From assembly GCA_902767275.1 (NCBI GenBank), contig CACXGY010000087.1:1-33728 (forward strand): 33,728 nucleotides of DNA, read 5' to 3'. This DNA is from an uncultured bacterium (lineage in GTDB: Bacteria > Cyanobacteriota > Vampirovibrionia > Gastranaerophilales > Gastranaerophilaceae). The translations under genes were made by a program, and so were the position numbers. The notes below the pieces were generated by a model that worked only from the letters and a program-made list of their open reading frames with translations, ran no database searches and was not told where the DNA came from. This document shows, piece after piece, positions 24,272 to 33,728 of the stretch (its first letter is position 1; the number at the start of each line of letters is the position of its first letter).

Positions 24272-24703
24272 CTAGAATAAAGGTTTTCTGTTTATTTTTA
24301 TTTCCCGACACGTACCTTCGCCTTTTGTAACAAATCTTGCTCTCTGATCATATTTTGAGGAGTATGCATATATTTCGTTCAGAGTTATTTTATGACTGGC
24401 TCTGTTATAAGTTATTCTTGTATCTACTATATCGGAAAAACTAACTGCCCGTTTTGTAAAAGTGATTTGCGTGTCAGTAAATTCGTTAACATCCAACGGG
24501 TAATTATTTGCATCATATACTCCTTGAAGTACTGTATCAACAATGAAATATCTGTTTATTATATATTTCCTCATGGCTTTATTTGTCAGCATATTTACTG
24601 CTTCAATATTTAATTTACAAGCCAAAACATACTGTTCTGCAAAGGAAATTGAAGAATTTGTCAATATCATTATTAACGTGATAAATAAAAGTAATTTTTT
24701 CAT
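24272..24703 (-). CDS. small exported protein upstream of the amidase, unknown function
   Basis: A 143-residue protein with a signal peptide at 1-22 (KKLLLFITLIMILTNSSISF, cleavage after SFA). The mature 120 residues look beta-rich, with two Cys (VLACKLN and GEGTCREI) that may form a disulfide. No family is recognised. It lies 13 bases before the amidase gene and starts the minus-strand operon; a periplasmic partner of the amidase is a reasonable but unproven idea. Confidence 0.75.
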   Translation of the reverse strand: MKKLLLFITLIMILTNSSISFAEQYVLACKLNIEAVNMLTNKAMRKYIINRYFIVDTVLQGVYDANNYPLDVNEFTDTQITFTKRAVSFSDIVDTRITYNRASHKITLNEIYAYSSKYDQRARFVTKGEGTCREIKINRKPLF

Positions 24704-24739
24704 AAAACAGATTCTTTTTTATTATTTAACTATTCTATA

Positions 24740-24773
24740 ATAATACGAAATATATTAAGTTTTTTCGTATTAT
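24740..24773. promoter_or_regulatory. inverted repeat between divergent envelope genes
   Basis: ATAATACGAAA (24740-24750) and TTTCGTATTAT (24763-24773) form a perfect 11-bp inverted repeat with a 12-base AT-rich spacer. It lies 36 bases before the minus-strand exported-protein gene and about 140 bases before the giant surface-protein gene. It may be an operator for one or both, or a hairpin in a leader. No T-run favours a terminator. Confidence 0.5.
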
Positions 24774-24814
24774 AAATTTTTGTAAATGTGTTTACTAAAA
24801 ATTAGTCAAAAATA

Positions 24815-24843
24815 ATGAAAAACATTGAAACATGCTGTATAAT
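24815..24843 (+). promoter_or_regulatory. probable promoter of the giant surface-protein gene
   Basis: TATAAT (24838-24843) is a perfect -10. ATGAAA 17 bases upstream is a four-of-six -35. The start point would be near 24850, giving a leader of about 65 bases. Confidence 0.55.
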
Positions 24844-24886
24844 AATAATATAGATATGAGTATAAATTTATGAGGTTTTTGACAAG

Positions 24887-24902
24887 AATAACTGTAGTTA
24901 TT
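24887..24902 (+). promoter_or_regulatory. hairpin next to the ribosome binding site of the giant gene
   Basis: AATAACT and AGTTATT form a perfect 7-bp inverted repeat around GT, ending two bases before GGAG (24904-24907), which lies seven bases before the ATG. In mRNA it could affect ribosome access; as DNA it could be an operator. Confidence 0.4.
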
Positions 24903-24914
24903 CGGAGTATGTAA

Positions 24915-27900
24915 ATGAGAAAAAAAACTCTATTAAACAGAGTCTTATGTATTATGTTTTCGGCAAGTATATTTTCAGGAATTATTGTCGATAGTTGTGA
25001 TGTTTATGCTCAGGATTTTCTGCACGAAGAAAATATAAAAACAACTCCCGAAGAAAGAGTTTATAATTTTGAGTCTTATTCTGATATATATAATGTTACT
25101 GAAGATACAGGTGTTACGGGCGGAACTTTATTTAGTGTTTTAGGTGTGTTAAATGACGATTATACTCAGAGAACCACCATTGATTATAATAATAAATATG
25201 GTTTTATAGTTGAACAGGGTGTTCGTTTAGAGTTAGAGAATTTAAAGATATTAAATTCTCAAAATTATTCAAAAGGTTCAGTTATAAACAATTTAGGAAC
25301 TGTGTCTGTGATTCAGACAATATTTGATTCTAATAAAATTTCAAATATTTCGTCGGATTCAATGGGCGGTGCTGTGTATAATAACGGAAATATGACAATA
25401 TCAGCCGATTTTCAAAATAACAGTGCTGTATCAAGAAACGGTTATGCCTATGGCGGTGCTATTTATAATGATAAAGATTTAACTGTTTCAGGAAATTTTA
25501 TTGATAATATTGCTCAATCCGAAAGTAGAGAAAGTTACGGCGGGGCTATATATACAACTTCTTCAATGACGCTTTTATCCGACGGAAAAGATTATGTAAT
25601 AAGCGGAAATAAAGTCGTTTCAAACGGGATTGAAAAAAATCAGGCTATATACGTTGGAAATGTTGATGCAAATTTAAAAATAGACGCAAGAAATGGCGGT
25701 TCATGGACAATTGATGATTCTATTTCCGGAGATTATACGTTAACCCCTGTAAAAAATTATACGGTCACTCTTACCGGCGATAGAAACAGTGCGATAAAAT
25801 TAAACAACGTTATTGAGAATGCAAATGTGAATATAGAAAATACAAATGTATATCTTTCACAAAAAGACGGAAATGACACATTTGCCACTGATAAGGTTGT
25901 AATAACAGGAAGTACATTTGTTTCTTTATCAGATAATATTATAGGAAATTCTTCTTTTCTCACTCTTGATACATTGGGAGCGAGCGATGTAAGTTTTGAG
26001 TTTGATATATTAGATTCCTCCAATTACGATACTATTTCCGTCGGAACAAGTTCTAACGGCGGTGCAATCAGAATTGAGAATCTTAATTTTATAAACGGAA
26101 TTGTGGAAGGAGAGTTTAAACTTCTTGATAATAAAGGAAGTAATACCTATTTCGAAGTTTCTTCAAATCAGGGTTCTTATACGGATATTAACAGTACAAT
26201 CAATTGGACCCCTGATGTGGAAGTAAAATCATATCAGTATGATATATCTATAATCGGACAAGATACTGTAAAAGTTTCTAATATTCAAGACGGAGTTATT
26301 CAAGACACTTTAAAAGCATTGAATGCATATAGAACTACTTATGAGCGTAAATTTATATTTAATTCTGATGAAACGTATAGAGCAACTGACAATACAGGAG
26401 ATGCGGCTAATCTGTCAACTTTATATATAACCGGGAAAGACGGATTTTCTACCATTGATTATAATAATCATTCAGGATTTAATATTGGCAGAGGAGCGGA
26501 AATAGAAGTTTCAAATATTATTTTTGAAAACGCAGTTTCTAATGCAAACGGCTCTGTTTTTAATATAACGAGTTCGAATGCGTCGTTAAATTTTGACAAC
26601 GGTAAATTTATCTCAAATTCAACCGCTGAAAATGGCGGTGCTGTATATATGACAGGTAATTCATTTTTAACATTAAAAGATGTAGGCTTTGAACAAAACA
26701 GTGCAAAAAATGGCGGAGCGGTATATGTTGAATCTGACGGTACAACATATTCTGCGATTAATAATATTTCAGGAAGTTTCAGTGAAAATAGTGCAGATGA
26801 AAAGGGTGGTGCTATTGCAAATATATCATCATATTCATCAGGAACCAGGGCTCCTTTGATATCACAGATATCGGCAGTGTTTAGCGGAAATAAAGTAACT
26901 TCCGACGGTAACGGATATGGCGGGGCGTTATATAATACGGGTAATATTCATGATATTGGCGGTATTTTTGAAAATAACAGTGTTGAATCTCAAAGCGGCA
27001 ATGCTTTAGGCGGTGCTATTGCCAATGATTATGTGACAACAAATAGGAAAGGTACTATTTCAAATATTACGTCTTCATTTGTCGGTAATAATGCAGTCGC
27101 TGAAAACGGAATTGCATTAGGCGGGGCAATATATACCGCTAACAGTTTAAATTTTAGTAATTCTGATTCAACAAAAGATTTAATTTTTGAAAACAATTTT
27201 GTTAAAGATAAAAACGGTACACGTTCAAATGCAATTTTTGTTGATACTACCGGAACTACTTCTGCTCAACCTGTCAGATTAACATTTAGTCTTACGAATG
27301 GTGCAAACCTTGTGATAAAAGATGAAATTGATGGCGGGAATTATGACGGAGCAACCGTTACAAGAGGTGGCGATACTGTTTATGCACTTGATATGAGCGG
27401 AACAGTTAACAATAATGGCATAAGAAATGGTGAAAAAGTTGTTTTCGAAGATGTTTATTCATCAGATAGCAATGAAAAAGTCTCAGGAATTGTAAATGCA
27501 AATGTATCTTTATCAATGTTGGAACTTATCTCAGGTACAAATACTTTTGCTGATGAAAACACTTCTTTGAGATTGGAGTCCTCCCTGTTTAATGCTCAGG
27601 ATGAGAATACTCCTTTGTATCAACAATATGTCATTAATAAACTTACCTCTGTTAATTCTGATTATAAAATCGATTTAAGAGCATATATTGATGAAAATAA
27701 TGCAGTTAAGATTTTGTATGATAATTTTGATATAAAAAATGCAGACTCATCAGGAACAATAAAATTAACTGATATAGGGATTAATACTCCGAGTCAGATT
27801 AGTGAATTTATTTCAGCGGCAGACAAAATACGAACTACTTCAGAAAACGGATATGAAATAAAACAGGTTATATTCGGAAATTCTACTGTAGGATTAGAAG

Positions 27901-30900
27901 CGGCATTTGATATAGATAAATTATCCGCACAGAAAACTATAGAAAATGATTACAAAAACGCAGACGGCTCATATTCTATAACTTATTCGGATACAGAGGA
28001 TACTTCTTTTATCGGAAAAGTGGGTTTAAGCCTGGCTAAAACTGAAAATTCTTCAGTGAATAATGCGTTTCGTGTAGGTGTCTTATATAAGGAAGACCCT
28101 CTTGGTGCAATGAACAGATTTGAGAATGCTTCTCAAACTGAAACTGAAAGAGAGTTTGTTTTAAATTCTAATTTTAAAGCAACTGAAGATATCGGTAACA
28201 CTTCTATAGGAAATTTTTCTATTAAAGGAAACGGACATTCAATAGATTTAAACGGTAATGATGGATTTTCCGTGTTAACTCAAGATACATTACTAAGCAT
28301 AGAAGAAACGACCCTGTCAAATTCTCATGCTGCAATAATTTCTAATGTTGCAAATCAAGATAATGTCGAACTAAAAGATTCTGTTCTTTCAAATAATGCT
28401 GTTGCCATTTCTAATATTGCGGGTAACGTGTATTTGAATAATACTGAAATAGCAGAATCCTCCGATAAAAATCAGCAAAACAGAATTCAAAATTCAACGA
28501 ACGGGTATATTTATGCAACAGGTTCAAAATTGTATAGTTCTATTGAAAATGACGGACATATAATATTAGACGGTCAAAATAAAATAGGTAATGATATAAT
28601 TTCAGAAATAACGGGAAAAGGTTATATTGAAACCACTACAAATTCTGAAAATGTTACGGATTTGACCTATGCACAGATAAAGAATTCTGATGGGAATACA
28701 AATACTTTTGCTTTAAAAGGCGGAGTTCTGACCTTTGGAACAGGGACTTTTGCTAATTCTATTCTTGAAGCAACAGGCGGTATTGTTGATTTGTCTGGAA
28801 CAACAAATGGAAAACTTTTAGAAATAGATAATCCTCTCCAAATTGTTGACGGGAAAATTGTTTCTGTAGTTGGAGAACTTGGTACTTGTGAATCTTATAA
28901 TATAGGTACATATAAATCCGGAAATGATGAAAGTATAGCGAAATTTATAATAGATGTTGATTTTGCACATCATAACTCAGATAAGATTACTCTTGACAGT
29001 CCTGATTCTTCAGGAGTAATAAAAATCGAACAAATCAACGGTTTAAAAACTATTGCATCTGATATTCAAGAAGGCGAGATTATTATTTTAAATAACCCAT
29101 ATAATAATGTAACTTTGGATATTAATCTTATCGGCATTGATAATTACGTATTTTATGTTGCTCCTTATATTGAAGAAGAAAAAGAATATAAATTATATGA
29201 TGATTATTTTGTCGGCGAAGTAAATATTACTCCAAAAGAGGAAACAGTCGGAGAAAATACGATAGTAACAGGTTTGGTTATTAGTAAAAATCCGAGATTT
29301 GACGGTATAGTAGAGTTGAATAGTTTCAGACAAGGTCTTGTTGAACACAGAGGCGAGGAATCTTACGAGTTTGATGCAACAAAACCTCGAAGATTTATTT
29401 TATCTGATGCGAGGATAAGTGATAATAATGCGTATAAATTATATGCAAATATAGGTAAAACATATTCGGGGAAATATACAGTTACGGCAGATGAAGGAAT
29501 TACATCAGGCGGTAACAACGTAAAAATAGATTTGGCAAGTTATGGCGGATTTGAAATATCTTCTCAAAATCAGGAAGAAAAGTACGAACTGATTTTAGAT
29601 GGTTTAAAAATTTCAAACGGCGGAACTTCCGGCCGCTATGAGTATGATGAAGATTTTAGTCATGTTATTCCTCAAACTGAAACATACAGAGAAGAAGGCA
29701 GAGGTTCTGTTATATTTATGGATTCTGCCAATTCTCAAAGTTACGCAACTCTTGTTGATACATCTCTAACGAATAATTCATCAAGAGATTTGGGTGGTGC
29801 GATATATACAAAAAATAATTTGACTATTATTGCAGAAAATATTAGTTCTAATTTTACCGGAAATGAACAATATAAAACATCTCCAATGCAGCAAACACAT
29901 AATTATAATGACATATATTTGGCAGGAGAAAATCAGACCCTTAATTTGTTTGCAAAGAACGGAAACTCTATAAATATTCTTTCAGGTCTGGATATGGCTG
30001 ATACCGTAAAATTGACATTGAATATTAATGAGCGTGGTACAGATCAGGGAACTGTTAAGTTGAAACTCCCGTCTGAATTAGGAGCGAAAAATTCTCTTGA
30101 AAAATTATCCATAAACGGCGGGAGTTTGAATATTGCTGATAATCAGTTCACAACTATTTATACAGATAAGTTGGTCATAACAGAAGATACGGATTTTAAA
30201 TTTGATATTGATTTATTCTCTGAAAAATCTGATAAAATATGGACAAACAGGCAACGTGCAAATTCTGACGGACAAAATACTTATAACGGGAAATTAACCC
30301 TTACAAAATCCAGTTTTAATTTTGTCGGTGTAAAACCTTTAATGCCGGTTGATTCTATAAAAATAAAACTTTTAGATATAAGAAGTGCAACAGAAAACTT
30401 TGTTACATTTTTAAGTGAAGAAGGAGATCCTACTAATTATGTTCGCCTTGATATGTTAGAGGATGAATATCATACTCCTATATATGCTAAGTTAGGGTTA
30501 AACGGTGCTATAACCATTGGTTCAAGTCCTGATTGCAGTGATGAAGCAATTGTTCAAGCAGTTTTGAGTACAAAGAATAAGTCAGTAAAACTAAAACAAA
30601 ATACAAGTATTTTTAATTTCGGTTATGAAAATATTACACCTATTCCTTACGGAGAAGTTCAATCTAAAAAATTAACAATAAACGGGGATAACTATATATT
30701 ATCAACACCTAGTGAGATATCAGGTTTTGTTATAAACGGTACACAAAAATTAAAACCGTCAAAACAAAAAATTATTGCTAAGAATTTAACTATGAAAGGT
30801 TTTGATGGGGCATTTATAAACAATGGCGGTAAAATAACACTAAATCAGGTTAATCTTTTAGAGAATGAAACTGATAAAGATGGTGGTGCAATAAGAAACA

Positions 30901-33728
30901 ATTCCGGCAAAACAACATTACAAGGAAAAAAGAAAAAATATGCTCAAGTTTTAAATAATATAGCAACAAATAATGGTGGTGCTATTTATAATAAGGGGAC
31001 ATTTAGTGCAAAATATATTCAGTTTGGTAAAACTTCGGAAAACCCTGCAAATTATGGCAATGAAGCCTTAAGAGGCGGTGCTATATATAATGAAGGTAAG
31101 ACAACTGTAACTAAATCGAACTTTGTTAATAATATTGCAGATGAAGCAGGCGGGGCTGTTTATCTTGCAAATTATTCCAAATTAACATCTGACAATTTTA
31201 ATTCAAATACAGCACCAAACGGCGGTGCTGCATACGTTAATTCAATATTGGGGAAAAATAAAAACGTATCCTTCTCCAAAGATAATTTTTATTCAAACAG
31301 TGCATCAGCCGATGGTGGTGCTATATACGTAGAACAAGGTAAAGTTTCTGTTTCAAAATCTAATTTCGGGTCTGTTTCTTCTGTTGGAAATACTGCTCTC
31401 CGAGGTGGTGCAATATTTAATTCTACGAAAGTTGTTGAACCGTCTTTGGAAAAATATAACCTAACAACAGTATCATCTTCAAAATTTGCACAAAACAGTG
31501 CAAATGAAGGAGGTGCTGTTTATAATGAAGGAAAATTAACTCTTAAAAAGAATACCTTCGGTTTAAAAGATAAGAAAAATGATAAATTCATAAATACAGC
31601 AGAAAATGGTGGTGCAGTTTATAATGCTTCAACAGGGGTATTAACAGATAAATCATCTGTTTTTGCTTATAACCAATCTGAGGAAAATGGCGGTGCAATA
31701 TACAATGAAGGAAATATAACTACATATAACAGAAAAGGTAGTTTAACCGGCGGATTAAATTCTTCCAAAATAAATTATAATACTGCGATTAACGGCGGCG
31801 GGGTATATAATAAAGGTTTGTTAGGTTCTTCAAAATCAACATTTACCGGAAATAAAGCAACCTTCGGCGGCGGGTTATTTAACGATACAGATGGTAATGC
31901 AACATTAATAAAAACAAACTTCTATAGAAATGAAGCAGACAAAGGTGGTGCAATATATAACAAAGGTAATCTTATATTAAACAAATCTAATATTGGGAAA
32001 GCAAAGAAGAATAAAGTTGAATATGCTAACAAGTCAGAAACAGGTTCTGCTATATATAATGAAGGTGTGTTGACTTCATCAGGTTCAACGATTGCTTATA
32101 ATATTTCAACAGGTAACGGTGCTGTGTATAATTATTCTGATGGGGTTATGAACTTTAAATCTTCAACATTAAAATCTAATTCTTCTCTTAATGGTGGTGC
32201 AATTTATAATGACGGGAACTTGACTATTGATAATAAAACAAAGTTTACTTCTAATAAAGCAGGAGAATCAGGAGGTGCGATATATAATACATCATCCGAA
32301 TCAAATACATTAGCAGGCGGAACTTATTCAAAAAACAGTGCAACTGAAACCGGCGGTGCGATTTATAATGATTCAGGTTCAGAATTAAATATTTCAAGAT
32401 ATGATTATACGTACTATAAGAAAAATAAAGAAAAGCATAAATATTATAATGCTTCGTTCAAGTCTAATACATCTAAAGACGGTGGTGCTATATATAACAA
32501 CGGTAATTTAAGTGTTGACTATGCATCTTTCTCTAAAAACAGTGCAATGTTAAAAAATGAAGAAACTATTGTTACTACTGTTCTTGATGGTGGAGAAAAT
32601 TCAAAAGATACATATCATACAGTTATTAGTTATTCAGGAAAAGGTGGTGCGATTTATAATAATAATGCAAAACTTAATATATCAAATGCTAAATTCACAT
32701 CGAATAAAGCGGGAGAATCCGGTGGAGCAATTTATAATGCGGTTACATCGCCTTTGAATATTAAGAATTCGGAATTTAAATCAAATTCATCTTTAAATAA
32801 AATCACAACGAAAGAGTATACAGTTAATACAACAACAGGTAAAAAATCAAAAACAATAACTACTTCTGTTTATGATGAAAACGGAAAAGGCGGAGCAATA
32901 TATTCCAACGGTAATGTATTGATAAATAATGATTTGTTTGAAGATTATAATATAAAACAACGTAAACAAACAAAATTCACATCAAATAGTTCATATAATG
33001 GCGGTGCTATATATGGAGAGCATTTAATTACTGCTGTGAGTACAAATTTCACTTCGAATAAGGCACAGAATAAAGGCGGAGCGATATACGTTGCAGATGA
33101 AGGTAATTTAAAGGTTGTTAATTCTGATTTTAATAAGAATTCAGCGGCCTATGGCGGAGCAATATATGCAGGCAAAAATTCTAAAATAGAAATATTAGAT
33201 ACTAATTTTACGAATAACAAAGCCACAAAACAGGGTGGGGCTATATATGCAGATGAAGGAAGTACTGTAAATGTTATTTCAAATCTTAAGGATATAACAT
33301 TTAGCGGGAATAAAGTCGGCAAAACTTCCAATGCTGTTTATTTGAATAATGCAGATATTAATTTACAAGCCAATGAAGGGAGAAAAATTTCTGTAAAAGA
33401 TTATATTACCGGGGTAGGTAATATAACAACGTATGGAAATGTTATCTTAAAAAATGGTACAAAATTTGATGAAGGTATTACACTTTCTCAAGGCTCGGGA
33501 ACATTGGTTATAGAAAAAGACAGTATTTTTGACGGGCTGAATCTTTCTTTATTTGGCAATTCATTAGTGTCTACTTCAAACAATAGGACAAGTACAATGT
33601 CACTACGTTCATTAACCTTGGCGGATAATACCACAACGGATATGTCAATAGATATGGACTTGAAGAACGGAACATCGGATAAAATAGTTGCAGACAGTGT
33701 TGAAGGAACGGGAACACTGAATGTATCC
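24915..33728 (+). CDS. giant secreted beta-helix surface protein with GGAIYN repeats, 3' end outside the window
   Basis: The frame is open from the ATG at 24915 (GGAG upstream) to the last base: 2,938 codons without a stop. A signal peptide spans about 1-32 (FSASIFSGIIVDSCDVYA, cleavage after VYA). The rest is Asn/Ser/Thr/Gly-rich beta-strand sequence. About 36 GGA[IV]YN-type motifs occur, three near residues 152-209, six at 572-735, one near 1626 and about 26 packed into 1989-2782. FxxN motifs often lie between them (FNSNTA, FYSNSA). This is the pattern of chlamydial Pmp proteins and other right-handed beta-helix autotransporters. The visible end has SDKIVADSVEGTGTLNVS, typical late passenger sequence, so an autotransporter barrel may follow. 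It is probably displayed on the outer surface for adhesion. The export class is inferred; no barrel is seen. Confidence 0.88.
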   Translation, partial: MRKKTLLNRVLCIMFSASIFSGIIVDSCDVYAQDFLHEENIKTTPEERVYNFESYSDIYNVTEDTGVTGGTLFSVLGVLNDDYTQRTTIDYNNKYGFIVEQGVRLELENLKILNSQNYSKGSVINNLGTVSVIQTIFDSNKISNISSDSMGGAVYNNGNMTISADFQNNSAVSRNGYAYGGAIYNDKDLTVSGNFIDNIAQSESRESYGGAIYTTSSMTLLSDGKDYVISGNKVVSNGIEKNQAIYVGNVDANLKIDARNGGSWTIDDSISGDYTLTPVKNYTVTLTGDRNSAIKLNNVIENANVNIENTNVYLSQKDGNDTFATDKVVITGSTFVSLSDNIIGNSSFLTLDTLGASDVSFEFDILDSSNYDTISVGTSSNGGAIRIENLNFINGIVEGEFKLLDNKGSNTYFEVSSNQGSYTDINSTINWTPDVEVKSYQYDISIIGQDTVKVSNIQDGVIQDTLKALNAYRTTYERKFIFNSDETYRATDNTGDAANLSTLYITGKDGFSTIDYNNHSGFNIGRGAEIEVSNIIFENAVSNANGSVFNITSSNASLNFDNGKFISNSTAENGGAVYMTGNSFLTLKDVGFEQNSAKNGGAVYVESDGTTYSAINNISGSFSENSADEKGGAIANISSYSSGTRAPLISQISAVFSGNKVTSDGNGYGGALYNTGNIHDIGGIFENNSVESQSGNALGGAIANDYVTTNRKGTISNITSSFVGNNAVAENGIALGGAIYTANSLNFSNSDSTKDLIFENNFVKDKNGTRSNAIFVDTTGTTSAQPVRLTFSLTNGANLVIKDEIDGGNYDGATVTRGGDTVYALDMSGTVNNNGIRNGEKVVFEDVYSSDSNEKVSGIVNANVSLSMLELISGTNTFADENTSLRLESSLFNAQDENTPLYQQYVINKLTSVNSDYKIDLRAYIDENNAVKILYDNFDIKNADSSGTIKLTDIGINTPSQISEFISAADKIRTTSENGYEIKQVIFGNSTVGLEAAFDIDKLSAQKTIENDYKNADGSYSITYSDTEDTSFIGKVGLSLAKTENSSVNNAFRVGVLYKEDPLGAMNRFENASQTETEREFVLNSNFKATEDIGNTSIGNFSIKGNGHSIDLNGNDGFSVLTQDTLLSIEETTLSNSHAAIISNVANQDNVELKDSVLSNNAVAISNIAGNVYLNNTEIAESSDKNQQNRIQNSTNGYIYATGSKLYSSIENDGHIILDGQNKIGNDIISEITGKGYIETTTNSENVTDLTYAQIKNSDGNTNTFALKGGVLTFGTGTFANSILEATGGIVDLSGTTNGKLLEIDNPLQIVDGKIVSVVGELGTCESYNIGTYKSGNDESIAKFIIDVDFAHHNSDKITLDSPDSSGVIKIEQINGLKTIASDIQEGEIIILNNPYNNVTLDINLIGIDNYVFYVAPYIEEEKEYKLYDDYFVGEVNITPKEETVGENTIVTGLVISKNPRFDGIVELNSFRQGLVEHRGEESYEFDATKPRRFILSDARISDNNAYKLYANIGKTYSGKYTVTADEGITSGGNNVKIDLASYGGFEISSQNQEEKYELILDGLKISNGGTSGRYEYDEDFSHVIPQTETYREEGRGSVIFMDSANSQSYATLVDTSLTNNSSRDLGGAIYTKNNLTIIAENISSNFTGNEQYKTSPMQQTHNYNDIYLAGENQTLNLFAKNGNSINILSGLDMADTVKLTLNINERGTDQGTVKLKLPSELGAKNSLEKLSINGGSLNIADNQFTTIYTDKLVITEDTDFKFDIDLFSEKSDKIWTNRQRANSDGQNTYNGKLTLTKSSFNFVGVKPLMPVDSIKIKLLDIRSATENFVTFLSEEGDPTNYVRLDMLEDEYHTPIYAKLGLNGAITIGSSPDCSDEAIVQAVLSTKNKSVKLKQNTSIFNFGYENITPIPYGEVQSKKLTINGDNYILSTPSEISGFVINGTQKLKPSKQKIIAKNLTMKGFDGAFINNGGKITLNQVNLLENETDKDGGAIRNNSGKTTLQGKKKKYAQVLNNIATNNGGAIYNKGTFSAKYIQFGKTSENPANYGNEALRGGAIYNEGKTTVTKSNFVNNIADEAGGAVYLANYSKLTSDNFNSNTAPNGGAAYVNSILGKNKNVSFSKDNFYSNSASADGGAIYVEQGKVSVSKSNFGSVSSVGNTALRGGAIFNSTKVVEPSLEKYNLTTVSSSKFAQNSANEGGAVYNEGKLTLKKNTFGLKDKKNDKFINTAENGGAVYNASTGVLTDKSSVFAYNQSEENGGAIYNEGNITTYNRKGSLTGGLNSSKINYNTAINGGGVYNKGLLGSSKSTFTGNKATFGGGLFNDTDGNATLIKTNFYRNEADKGGAIYNKGNLILNKSNIGKAKKNKVEYANKSETGSAIYNEGVLTSSGSTIAYNISTGNGAVYNYSDGVMNFKSSTLKSNSSLNGGAIYNDGNLTIDNKTKFTSNKAGESGGAIYNTSSESNTLAGGTYSKNSATETGGAIYNDSGSELNISRYDYTYYKKNKEKHKYYNASFKSNTSKDGGAIYNNGNLSVDYASFSKNSAMLKNEETIVTTVLDGGENSKDTYHTVISYSGKGGAIYNNNAKLNISNAKFTSNKAGESGGAIYNAVTSPLNIKNSEFKSNSSLNKITTKEYTVNTTTGKKSKTITTSVYDENGKGGAIYSNGNVLINNDLFEDYNIKQRKQTKFTSNSSYNGGAIYGEHLITAVSTNFTSNKAQNKGGAIYVADEGNLKVVNSDFNKNSAAYGGAIYAGKNSKIEILDTNFTNNKATKQGGAIYADEGSTVNVISNLKDITFSGNKVGKTSNAVYLNNADINLQANEGRKISVKDYITGVGNITTYGNVILKNGTKFDEGITLSQGSGTLVIEKDSIFDGLNLSLFGNSLVSTSNNRTSTMSLRSLTLADNTTTDMSIDMDLKNGTSDKIVADSVEGTGTLNVS
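30880..33260 (+). repeat. dense GGAIYN repeat block within the giant protein
   Basis: About 26 copies of a unit centred on GGAIYN (variants GGAVYN, GGGVYN, GGAIFN, GSAIYN, GGAIYV) occur about every 93 bases on average. Examples start at 30967, 31075, 31510, 31690, 31945, 32191, 32266, 32344, 32479, 32644 and 33235. The GGTGGTGC/GGCGGTGC codons are similar between copies while the spacer sequence differs, so this is an old, diverged protein repeat, not a recent tandem duplication. Unit length varies from about 70 to 165 bases. Confidence 0.85.

Noticed and set aside
30880-33260. CRISPR-like or tandem DNA repeat array
   Set aside because: The repeats are protein-level GGAIYN motifs in one open frame; unit length varies and the DNA between them is not conserved.
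1-33728. tRNA or rRNA genes
   Set aside because: No tRNA cloverleaf with TTC-type arm and CCA-side stem and no rRNA-like conserved stretch was seen in the intergenic regions.

Overview
The window looks like chromosomal DNA of a low-GC, Gram-negative relative of the cyanobacteria, most likely a gut-type Vampirovibrionia/Melainabacteria (Gastranaerophilales-like). This is inference from the proteins. RuvB starts with the cyanobacterial-style MAIIS and a long N-terminal extension. The DUF151 bifunctional-nuclease protein starts MIEMKVMGIALD as in cyanobacteria. PolA starts MSKTLVLIDGHALAFR. There are outer-envelope genes (heptosyltransferase-like, periplasmic amidase, Pmp-like surface protein), and short SFKG/SFT motifs near protein N-termini. 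TAA, TAG and TGA all act as ordinary stops.

Layout. 1-4200: a tightly packed phage tail-tip/fibre module on the + strand (membrane-anchored coiled coil, two tail-collar proteins with matching C-terminal modules, a tail-fibre-assembly-like protein, a BppU-like protein, a DUF4376 protein). 4201-4665: non-coding, holding the first copy of a structured 137-bp repeat. 4666-6274: a small holin- or TerS-like protein and a complete large terminase, ended by a strong terminator. No portal, capsid, tape-measure or integrase gene is visible, so this is a phage remnant, a permuted prophage end, or part of a domesticated particle. 6408-9284: envelope genes (GT9 glycosyltransferase, secreted lytic transglycosylase, sugar O-acetyltransferase). 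The second repeat copy lies inverted at 8557-8693. 9377-9934: a rubrerythrin gene broken by an in-frame TAA at codon 15. 10107-12346: nifU-nifS plus a small protein, an iron-sulfur assembly operon. 12343-15446 (-): PolA, whose proofreading motifs are degenerate, and a small exported protein.

15682-19050 holds the least explained gene set: one intact AAA+ ATPase followed by two related proteins whose AAA folds have lost Walker A and B. One of these carries two membrane segments. The three genes are packed or overlapping and appear to form a membrane-associated active/dead ATPase system. 19127-22067: a DegT-family sugar aminotransferase (-), ruvB (probably leaderless) and the DUF151 nuclease. 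22161-24703 (-): a basic membrane-type protein of unknown function, an N-acetylmuramoyl-L-alanine amidase and a small exported protein. 24915 to the window end: one uninterrupted reading frame of at least 2,938 codons encoding a giant secreted beta-helix protein with about 36 GGAIYN-type repeats and an autotransporter-like passenger end. Its C-terminus lies outside the window.

The observations most worth following are the AAA+ trio, the structured dispersed repeat with partly compensatory changes, the nonsense codon in rubrerythrin, the nested palindromes upstream of the lytic transglycosylase, and the giant repeat protein.
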